This document shows positions 21,666 to 33,600 of a stretch of 64,000 bases of DNA, in pieces. This DNA is from Polytrichum commune (Eukaryota > Streptophyta > Polytrichopsida > Polytrichales > Polytrichaceae). Under the pieces are notes generated by a model. The model worked only from the letters and a program-made list of their open reading frames with translations, had not been told where the DNA came from and ran no database searches. The stretch covers positions 28,197,501-28,261,500 of the forward strand of contig OX485805.1 in the NCBI GenBank assembly GCA_950295325.1. The letters are read 5' to 3'. Positions within the stretch are counted from its first letter, which is position 1. Each line of letters begins with the position of its first letter. Both the position numbers and the translations under genes were made by a program.

Positions 21666-24600
21666 CTAAAGATGAAGGAGAATCTTGACTTCGACCCCCT
21701 GTAACCTTCGCATCTGAACCCCAATCTTGACACTTGAAACGACAATCTTCGTGACTCACAATTGCATGTGGAGTTGGAAGTGTTTGTTATAGGCCCACAC
21801 AATCGATGCAAGGTTTTGAGTGTTTGGGGGGTCCTGTGAGTTCTTACATATCGGAGAATGCGGATGGAGCCTGTACTGCCACCCAAGAGGAGGATTGGGG
21901 ACTCCTCTGTGAACACCATGCACGAAAGCACGCAATCGTCGATCAAATACGCCACCACTGGTTTCATCACCGAATTTTGCATGTCCCAAAGCTGCCATCC
22001 CCACATCACATTCAAACAAATGATGTAGCATCATTGGTTCCATCGTCCCAACGATTGAGAAGCACTAAACATCTCACCCGAAATTCATAAGATACAAGAT
22101 AGAGACGTGTCACATGACACCTCTCTTTGTCTTGTATCTTGTATCTTGTATCTAGGTGGCAGTTAGAGAGGGTGTCACATGACACTCGACGATACAAGAT
22201 AGATTGTGAAGACATAATATTAAGTAGCAAGTCCGAAATGACCTTCTCAAAAGAGCATCACACCGGCGTGTGCCGGTTTGATGCTTTGTCAAGAGCAAAG
22301 ATAGCGCCACTTTTGAGTTTTACTTAGGATGTTTTCAATTTATTTGGGTAGTTACTTTCAATGCTTAGAATCAAATATGTCGGTTTCTAGGAGAAAACTA
22401 ATGCCAAGTGGCAGTACAGGTTCTAATCTAGGCTAAATCACAATCTAAACACCTAAAAAGCAACGGGAAAGTTGGTGAGGTCAAAAAGGTAGTTGCACTT
22501 TTTGAAAAAGTCTCCCGACACCCGCATTGAAAAACCTTTTTGATACCTTTTTGGAGCTACTATATATTTGATTAATTATCCATTCATTCACCCTTGTTTT
22601 GCAAGCTTGTCCCTCCTTGTTGAGGTAATATTGCAGCACCTAAAGGTACCCTCCTAGCATTACTACTTAATGTTACGGACCAGTCTAATCAACACATCAC
22701 ACCAATTTCGATGCCACTCTTAATCACTCAGATAGTTAGTGTCGTCACGTAGAGTGTAAGCTAGCTGACAGGTTTCACAAAACACGATTTACCTCAATGT
22801 GACCATCCATGGAAGCCAATGCAAAGACACATGAATTTGTGAATGACCAGCGGACATCTGCAATGCTCATGTTGGTGGTTTGGAAGACGAGCAGGGCTCC
22901 TTCCTGCCAAGTGATCCCAATAACATCAATTGTCGATATGAACAAGCTGTAAAGCGCAATGATCAGTATCGAAGGTAGAAATACCATAACCTGTGAAAAT
23001 AAGGTGATTCACATTGAAGATCTGGTCTGACAATCATGAGATGATTTCCCAAGATAGACGAGAAGGATTCATGAAGAGTGCAAGTTGTTTCATATTTTCT
23101 TGCCCTGTACAAAAAATGCTACAATTTTTCAAAGTGGAAAGTTGTCCAACCCCCTTCTCATTCACTAGATTCTCCCTACACCGAACACGGTAATCTGCAT
23201 TTCCATACAGAACACCGCCTAAATCGGTTACCTCATGAGTACATTAACACTCGACTCTCATTGGCTACACTAAGTGTACACGCATTGAAGTTGCTGCCGA
23301 GCCATGATCCATTTTAGAAATGGCACTTCACCATTATGATGGCGGTCTAGTGCACGGCTTGAGGGTGGTTAACGGGTTATGGTATTTCTACCTTACAAAG
23401 TTACCAAAGAAAGAAGAAAAGAAGAAAAATGAAGAAAAAAATGATGGTGGTTGACGATGCGATGATGGTGTGTTGGCCATTACCAAGGAAATTAATTGTA
23501 GCATTCAAGATTGGCTTCATATGCTTACAAGTTTACTTCCCGGAGAGTGTGTCTATGATCCCGAGGTGCGAGGATGTTGAGGCTTGACGTTGTGGGCTTG
23601 AATGTTATGGAATCATATTGGCGTGTGGTATTAAGGTGAGTGCAATTATTGCAGACATTTTGAATATTTCAAGATATGTAGTGGTTTGACAACTAAATAA
23701 AACTCACATAAGCACATTAGAAAATCTACACGAGGAACGTACTCATTTAGCATGTGTTCTTGAAGTCAAGTCGAAAATCTCTTAAATTCTTGAAGTGAAA
23801 TTCATGGATGATCTAGAGTGTTTTACATACATACATACATATCTCATTATATCGGATATGTACATTTCAAACTTGGCTATGTGTATCTATGTGTTTGAAA
23901 TCATTATAGGTCATAATCCACTTTAGGTTTACACACCTTTAGCTTTTAAGGATCGGGGGTGTGTTTTTCCAAGTTACATGACGACTTGTTCAAACAATCA
24001 AAAATATTGAACTAATATGTATTCGATCTATGATGTATATATACATACTTAGCACAATGTACAAAAAAGAGGAAGTGAAATAAATCCATATGTGACAATG
24101 ATACTTAGATCTAGATGGTGTGTATTTGAGTCTAGGTTATTTTTTATGAGCTCAAATCTCCACGTCCTTCATTTAACATACATGCATGCTTTGATTGGAA
24201 TGATGTGCATTATAAATTTACTAATATTAGGTATGGCATTTTGATTGCTTTTAACTAAACTATCAAGTAGTAATCTCAACCCCCTTTATGTGACAATCTA
24301 AAATGGCCCTCTTAGACCTTAAGGGTTAAGAACATAAGGTATGTTGCCCTATTCTAGAGGGCTGCATGTTGAGAATTTTTTGGCTATTTATGTACAATGA
24401 CATTTGGCATGAAAGTTTTTTTCTATGTAGAAGAAATGAACAAAAATCTACCATAATGTTTTTAAAAATAAAATGTCATTTTTGAATTGATTATAATCCT
24501 TTCGACAAAGTGTTCTATAATAGATTTCAAAAGGTCTCATTTCAAACTTGAAAAACTCCTATCATAGAATCAAATTTTGTCTCTTATGGATAAATTTATC

Positions 24601-27600
24601 TTTACACACTCATCATGTGTCTTGGAACCCAACACCTAAGGTCAAGGCACCATAGTCGACCATGTCCATTTAACCAGTCACTAGGGTCATGTAATGCCGA
24701 CATGGATGAGATCTATATATTTTAGGCAAACGAAATTAAAGTTTATGTGATGGCGGCTTGTGAATGATTACCCTCATAAGAGTTTTTGACAATTCTCAAG
24801 GCCAAGAATTAACATTTAGATGAGTGGTTAGGGTTTAACCTATAGGTCAACTGTGTGTTATCCTAACTTTACCACTTCAAAATTTGTGACAATTTCCTTA
24901 TTCAAAAAATTTAAATTTAAATTTCATCCTCCTTAGAATATGTTCTCTTTGCAAGAAAAATATTTCCCCACTATTACTCCTCCTAAATAGATGCAAACTC
25001 TCTTATTCTATCGGTTATAGATGTCTCAACCTTGATGAGCTAATCACACACTAACTTCGCTTTAAATACCCTCACCAAGTGTCCTATATCCAATATCCTA
25101 GCCAACCAAACATAGTAAAGGAATTTAGGAAGGAGTTTTCTTGTCCTTGAATCCGTGCTTACCTTTACATATATAGAGAGATTGTATCATTGTGTTGTTT
25201 ATTTTTGGTACTTGTCTCTCCCATGTAAATGCTTATAAATTTTCTTCATGGAGATGGGCTCCACCTACCTCCAACACCTCCACTCCCTTATTATTCCATT
25301 GTATTGGGAACTTTGGGAGCCCTAGGACCCTATTTTGTGAATTTGTTCCCTAGAGCTTGACGAAAGGGCACCCCCTTGGTAATAGGACAACATACCTTAC
25401 CTTTGATTATGCAAAAGTGGTTTAATTGGGTAATTAGGCACAGTGTTGCACCAACCTGATCTTCACTCCAAAGGCGAACGGTCCAATCACTGCTGCAACT
25501 CAAAAACAGGCTTGATATAAATGGAGACCAACGCACCTGCAATGTTAAATTTACGTTATAATGAACATAAGTGACATATGTTCCTTGTAGTGCAACTATG
25601 CATCCACAAGGGGAGGTTGGGCAATTTAGAAGAACAAGTGTTGAAGTGGACAAATCATGGTGATTGGCTGGCCTCTATTAACCAAGTTTTGCCCATTCTA
25701 CCACATATTTTCCTAGGTGGTAAATTGCCCAAACTTCCTTGTGGGCCACAAAGCCTCATGACACACATGGGCTTCCATTTTGGGTCTCTTATCCTCAATG
25801 TGTTGCCAAATCTTCTCTTAACCATATAGAAGTTCATTACATACTCACATTTTGGATGGATAAAAACCAGTGATGGCATAAAACTATCACCCACATCTTG
25901 CACTAAAGCCCTTGATTATGATTATGGCAGATAGCAAACATGAACATAGCAAAAAGTTCTTGATGTCTCACAAACCTACTAGGTGCAAGCATGGTAAAGT
26001 GGATAGCTCTTGATCCTTGCACAAGTTTAAGTTTAAGTGATTCAAAACAATTTACTAACTTTGAATTTTGTGAGAAAAAAAAATCATAAACATATTAAAA
26101 ACACATTGATTTACAAAGCCAAGCAATTTATGTTGACAAAAAAAATCTCAAAAAAGGTTTGCATCTTTTAGAAGATGGTGCAAGTGGGTGTGCAAGTAGT
26201 GAAATTGAACAAGTAGTTGTTCCAATTTTGTTTTAAATATGATAGAATTACATTGAATTGATGATTTCCTACAAAAATATTTGATGATGACTTCAAGTAT
26301 GATGTATAATGAATTCAAGGAATATGGAAACATAAATCAAAGTTCAAAATAGTTAAGGTCATGAAATTTACAGCTTAAACCAAATCTAGCCATTTGCTTT
26401 TGAGCATAACTTTTAATGATAAGTTTCAAGGATCTAATCATGGTATTCTACATTTGTGTGCGGTATGTCAAAACAAAGGCATGCTAATAATAGAGGTCAC
26501 AATGAAAAGACATTCAATTTAAACAACATTGTGCTACAACTTTTAGACGTTTTACCAAAAAAACTATGGTTTAAAAATACCGTAGCACTTTTTTGTTCCA
26601 CTTTACCATGCTTGCACCCTAATATATATATACACTAGGAGGAATCCCATCCGTTTCAGCTTGATTCATCCTATGTGGCAACGCTTTTTGTTGCCAAAAC
26701 CACTGTATGGTAGCTTGAGTGGTGCGTTGCATTGAACAAGTTGCTTGCAACCACATAACAACTACTCAACCATGCTTTTGATAGCTGGTTGAAATGAACA
26801 TGCAGTCTCCTAGGGATGCGAAAAGTGTTTTAAAGAATTTATTTCGCGTTTCAATCATTCCATAATATTACTCAACCTTCATAGCATGCTCCATGTGACC
26901 AGTAATACTGGGCTAATTGTGCCCCTATAATTCTTGGCGGATTTCCCATGGACATGAACCTGAACACCTGCATTTTGAGCTTTGACCCCTGTGCCTAACT
27001 TGGGCTGTAAGACAATTTATCATAGAAAGAGAACAAGCATTGCAGGCTGAATAATGTTAATGTCCAGAAGAAGGAAGTGCGAGAGACGAACCTGATAAAC
27101 TGGACCATTGTGGCCCAAGTATGTCATCATGTACTGCTCACTATAAGATCGGTCGCATTTGTAGATGGGCCCTTCCTCTGAACCCACAAGGTAAATCCTA
27201 TTGTCCCCTCCACCCAATCATCCACCACATGTTCAGAGGAGATTTTTGGTGATTTTTAGGAATTCTCAGTTAAGGTGGCTTTACACATGAAAGGTGAGGT
27301 TTTGTTGGAATGGCAAAGTTTCTGTAAGCTTCATAAAATAATCACCCCGGGTCTTTGGGAGAGAATTCAAAACAGAGTCCTGCTGAGCGCCTGGATATGA
27401 AAGGTTGCGGTTGTGCACTTTTGCTCTGAGTGGGGACCTTCTTCAACTTCATCAGGTTCATGAATTCCAAGTCCTTCCATTTCCCACAAGTACGCACATA
27501 GTCATAAATTGAGAAAGTACCAAAGTACCATCAATACAAATGAACAATTCATAACCCACTACATACATGGGTGACTCTGCCAAAGGACTTCCTGAGAACA

Positions 27601-30600
27601 CCCATTGCTCCTAGAGATCACAATGGTGAGTTTTTAAATGTGAGTACAGAAACAGGAGTTTGTTATGTTTGACGTACATGCACATGTATCTATGACAAGC
27701 GTGTCTGTTGATTCATTCATTCACATTGTGATGGTATATATGCAGTTTGTAAATTACAAAAATAGTCTTCGGTGTTTGTTGGTAATACTTGGTTCACATT
27801 GTATAATCTACTATACATATTGGAACTCTAGAACAGAGAGGACGCATGAGCTTTGACACAGTCGATGTTCTAAAGTTCCAAATCGATTGGCTATTGGTGA
27901 CAACGTGTTGAGCAGACAGTGAAGGAAAGCCAAGGACATCAGTTCGTAAGCACAAGTATGACAAGCCAAGATTGCACCTGCTCAAACTAAGTTATTGCAC
28001 ATTTGAAAAGGATGAACAGTGAGGGCACATGGGTGGTGACAAAGTTGTCGTTCCAAAATGGACAGCCATCAATGGCGACATGTTGAGCAGATGGTGCCGG
28101 GATGGCCTGAGACAGCAATTCATATGCGCAAGGGCAACGGGCAAGGTTGGGATGGGCCCAAACTAGTATAATATATGTTGGTTCTTAGCAAGGAGGACCA
28201 GGGCTAGCTCAAACAATTCTCACCTTCTTGATGGACCATTGAGAAACACGGCCGTCAGTGGAGATAGAGACCAGGGACTCCCCATGCTCATGAGAATGGT
28301 CCACCCATTGCACCTTCCAAACAGGGTCACTGTGTTTCCCAGTGGCAACAGTACTCTTTACTATTGGCGTCACATCCTTTGGGTTTCGTACATCATAAAT
28401 GGCCAAATTGCCAGAGTAGAATCCAACTGCACTGTAATTGTTGTTCTCTTATCAATGCTCAACAACTTGATAAGGACTAAGTTAGAACTCCCCACAACAC
28501 CATTACACCTTCCTCTTCAATTTGTGGACCTTGTGTGCATAGCATAATTTGCCCATAATCGTATAAGGGAGCTGGAGTATGCACTTATACTCTAATGGGT
28601 TGGTAAGTCCATTTTTATCATTCACTAAGTTATTGTTTGGTGATCAAGGGTTTTTCCTCTTTTTTCTTGATTTTCAATAGGAGCAAGAGTGCCGTGGAAT
28701 TCAAAGATTAGTGGAGGTTGCAAGAAGCACGTATTTCCAATCAAGCAAGCAAGGAGGAAAAGAAATGCACCAGCAAGGAGGCTAGGACTTGATGTTGCGA
28801 AGTCCAAAGAAGTGACACCCGCTTGTGTAGGAATCACGGAGTGTGGGTAACATGGATTTTTCGGGGACCAGAATGCAATCATGCCATCTCGTTGGTTTGC
28901 GAACTCAAATTCACCATAGCCTACTGCAATCAAATTTTTGTTCACCTGCCTCAGAAGATGAAGATTCCTGCTTCCATCAGTCTTCAACAAGGTCTGATTA
29001 TGAAGAATTCACTGCGCTGATTATGGTAAATAATGTGAGCAGATGTATAGTGTGACTTACCCTGGTCGAGACTCAACCCTATAGTGTGGCCCACATTATA
29101 CACCATTACACAAGAAAACAACGTTCAACTCTAGTTACACTTGTCATTCCCTGTGACATGCCCACCTCCTTCCCCTAGGTTGGAAGTCTATCAATGCATA
29201 GTGTTTTCAATCCAATAGAAAAACTGCAATCTAAAACATGGTCTATGATATTGAAGAATGTTACTCAAAGTAAATGTTTTAAACCAAAAGTGAGTTCTTT
29301 TTTCTATCCAATTCACCTACTCTACCAAAATCTGGTTCTGCCAACTATGACATCTTCTCACACAAAGCAACACCATTGAGTGGAAAATTTGAAAATGGTT
29401 AGAAATAATAAAGATTCAGTTGCTTTACCTTGTTCCATGCCATACAACTTATGTTTCGGCCTGCCGTAATCTCACATTCAAAGTCCCACAGCAAGTGCAC
29501 AGACCCAGTTGATGGTTCCGTATCAGGCAAAATGACTTTCGGAACCACTTCTTCTTTCTCCTCAAACTCGGCCATTGGATCTATTGGCCCTGCTGGTGGG
29601 GGAGGGGCTGGTACCTTTGGTATGGGATTTCCATTCTTGTCCAGTTCGGGGGGAGGTTCAGGCTCTGGTATAATCTCCCTTGCCCTGAAGTCCATGTATT
29701 CCAACAGCTGTATCCAAATAATCATGGCGTGGGTTGCATTTAGTTGGAATCGGCTAAAATGCAGAACAACATAAGAACAACATAAAAATTTAGAGTGCCT
29801 ATCCCTCAAACAACTTAATGTCAAAAAGTTGGGTTCTTGGGTCCTCTTTGCAAATCAATACAAATGACGACACACTTGTACTGGTCTTCCAGTTTTCATT
29901 CCAGTGTGTATATGCACAAAGGACCACTGATGCAGCTTGTAGCTTCACAAGAAAATGAACGATTGACAGATCCACAAAAATAAAGATTAATCAAGAATTG
30001 AATACGTCATAAGGTTAAGTCACGAGCATTAGACTTATCCATTAACTCAATAGGACATTCCAGTGGGCGTTGGTTGTTTTGCATACAACATCTACCATGT
30101 TTGGTAAGTGTTGTTGCATGCTTGGAGGTAGTGTGGAGGTTTGAACAAAGAACATTCTATATTGGTTCATTAAGGGTCAAACTCATTTTGGCATGCCAAG
30201 AGGTGCTAAATGAGTTTGGCCCTCAATGAACCAAAATAGGTTGATCTTCATTAAAAACCAAATACAAAACCAAATACAAAACCAAATAATGTTTTGGAGC
30301 ATGTACCACAAGTGGAAATAAAATAATGCTTTTCTATGCAAAGCAACAGATGCAAAATAATAAAGGGCGACTCCTAACGTAAAAAACTCATCGAATTAAT
30401 TGGTATCTCTATTGATTGACAAAGAATAAAGCATCTAACATTTGCATAGATCATAACTTGGGGATGTGTAGTGGTCAGGCCTAGTGGTTTTGCTAACATG
30501 CCTAATCCTCATTGGAAACAATGAAGCATCTTTATTGCCCGTAATTGATGATCATGCCATGCCTGACCACTACGTCCAGTATGTGCATATGTCATCATAG

Positions 30601-33600
30601 GATTGTTTGTAGTCAGCACCCAATACCTATCCTACCGATATTGTGGCTCAGTAGGTTGGGCACCTAATGTATGCATGCCTTTTATGGTCACTCTTTTTAA
30701 TCGGATAGTCATAGTTGAGTGGTGTGTGTTGAAGTGTAGATCTAAGAACCGACATCATAAAGACATGGGTTTGAAAAAGTTTGGATTTCGTGCTCAAAAT
30801 TTGTGAAACATTCTAGGCTCAATAGTCAACATAATTTAGGGGGACCTATATGACCATTTAAGGGCCATTTAATGAGCTCAAGAATTTACACTATGAAGAT
30901 GAATAAGATATTCATATGAGCTCCAAAATTTGTGAGGCAAATGGCTACAGACATGGTTTGGATTTGCATGATTCAAATCATAGAAGAACTGGTGCAAAGC
31001 TAAAAGTATCCATTTAAGGACATGCTTACCTTACTACAACTCGTGGCAAGGCTCCTTCCAACCATTACCTAGTTCATAACGAGAGAGCTTCTGTCTTGAA
31101 TCTCCACTGTGGAAAGACAACATGTGCACCATGAGGAAGAAGGGTGGAAGAATTCATCACCACATCATGGTATGTATTGAGCACACAAGCTCTTTCGACT
31201 GCTTCCAAAGCCTTGAAGAGCTTGGGGATTTTGCTGATGTCCACGTCGGGTGCAACACGTAGTTGGGAATCCACTTGGCTGTCCATTGCACTAAGTCCCG
31301 TGGCCACAGAAGACGGGCTCATTGTTCTCATCATATCATCCACCTGCCCTTCTGTTCCTCCACTTGTCGACGGGCGCCGGGAGGCTACACTGGTGCGTCT
31401 CGATTTTTTACCGAAACCGGATTGCCTTCGCGAATTTAAACCCCCACTTGTCGAGGCCCTCTTGGAGTTCCATCCACCTGCCGTAGACTGTCGCCGTGAT
31501 TCCTGCATTGCTCAAGCCCTAACTCCAATACAGTTACTTACATTCATCAATGTCACCATATCATTCTTAACCCTCAAAAGGGCTAAGGGGTTCAATGTAC
31601 AGCCATACACACAATTTATATGAGCATCACCCAGTGTAATAATCATATTTTAACTTTTAGAATTTAGAATTTATTTTATTCATTGTCGCATGTCAAGGAG
31701 AAAATTAAAATACACTCACATGTGTATTTGATGATAAAATACTAAGTATGTATTTGCATCCAACGGCACCCATGCTATATACTTTAACCCAAATCCTCAA
31801 TAGCATTGATGTACTCAACCAATTTGAAAAGTGCACTAGAAGAACAAATTAGTTTAGATTAGGTCACTTTTGACACATTTGGCTGAAATTGAAAGTACGT
31901 AGCTCAAAGACGCATTTTTGTGCATGGAGAGGCCCAGATTGGGCCTCTCAGATGCTTAGAGGTTAAGCGTGTGTTAGGAAATTCTCATTCTATTCTAGCT
32001 TTAAGAATAAATCCAATAACATTTGTAATATGCGGACTAAAACAATTTTTTGATCATCTTGGAGGAGTATCTGTACCGGAGGACTTGTCGGTGGAGTAAC
32101 ATTGGGACCATCCAGAGCTGTGAAAATTTCTGGCAACAGCACAACCGTGGTTGTAGGATTTGTGGTTTTATTATCCTTGCTCCCGTATGGCACCACCTTC
32201 CAAGGTTGGTATGGATCCGGCTTTGCCTTCCCCTCAACGGTGTCCACAATATCCCATGAGTTTGCCTGCCCACAACCATTGCATTCAAGCACTTAAGTGA
32301 TTTGAAAGGGGGTGTTGTCTCTCATATTTGAGATTTTATATCAAACCTTGCTAGAGGTTCATACCATTGTCGGACTGGTATCACCCTTTTCTTTAAGCCA
32401 CATGGATTTATAGAACAAGGATTTTACCTCTCTTTTTTAATACCAGTAGGTCATGGGTATTTGCGACTATATTGTTTTTGATACAAATCAGGTCTATATA
32501 CGATCCAAAAACATCTATACCTAGGTATAGTTACCCTAGTATCAATATGTATTGATATTGTATTGAGATCGTAACCCAATTAAAGACTCAGGGATACAAA
32601 GATTCACTGATCAAGTATCAATATACAACTAATATTACAAGTTTGATGCCAGTCAGGTGGGTTCTTTGATACCATTATTAATATAGTGTATTGATACCAT
32701 GCATGCACCTATAAACCGATCAAACATTGGTCCATAACAATTTCATAATCACAAGTCCAACTATAAAACCATGTCGTTGAGACCTAGTTACCAGGGTAAT
32801 TATAATTAGAACTTCAAGTTTCAGAGACCTTTTAAGCCAAAAAGAACTTGAACTGTTGACACGTGCATACTCTAATACTGCTCAAAGTGGTGGACATTAT
32901 GGAAGGCGTGTTGTCTTAGGACAAGAACACAAACACAACATGAGAAAATGAGTATTGAATTCCAAGGCTCACTTGGACAGCATCTGATTGAGTAGACAAG
33001 GCTGATGCTTGAGCTTCCTTGTTTTTTTGAAGGCTGTAGAGGGTTTGACTCACATTTGCCTGGTAGTTATCACTGCCTAGTTTAACCTGCACAACTTTCA
33101 ATGACCAACGTTGGCAAATATCAATGATCATATCTTTTTTGAATATGCTAGAGCTGCAAGATAAATTTGAGAGGACATAAACATTACTATATGAAGGAAG
33201 GGATTTTACTTGCCTGATCCCCAGAAAGTTGGGTGAACATGATACATAGATCAATCCTTGGTCTATTTGTTTCCTTTTTCTCCAAATTTTCATTCTCAAT
33301 CTAATTATTCTATGCACCAGAATCATACCCTAAGGAGCTCTTCATAGCGTGCATTTCTCTCAAGAACTTGGTTGACATTTTCAAAGGCGGCATTCAGATT
33401 GTATCCACGCAAGCTCAACATAATTTGATGGGGACTATCAGTGATTGTAACCGAGATGAGCTTCTCCAATTCCTGCAGACGCAATCATTCAGCCATCAGA
33501 ATTAAAAATTAAAAAAATTAAAAAGAAGAAGAAGAAGAAGACAATGTAATACCTTTACTCCATATACATGAACATGAGCATAATAGTACATGAGATTCAT

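Noticed and set aside
29430-29774. 114-codon plus-strand ORF
   Set aside because: Antisense of dynein exon 9.
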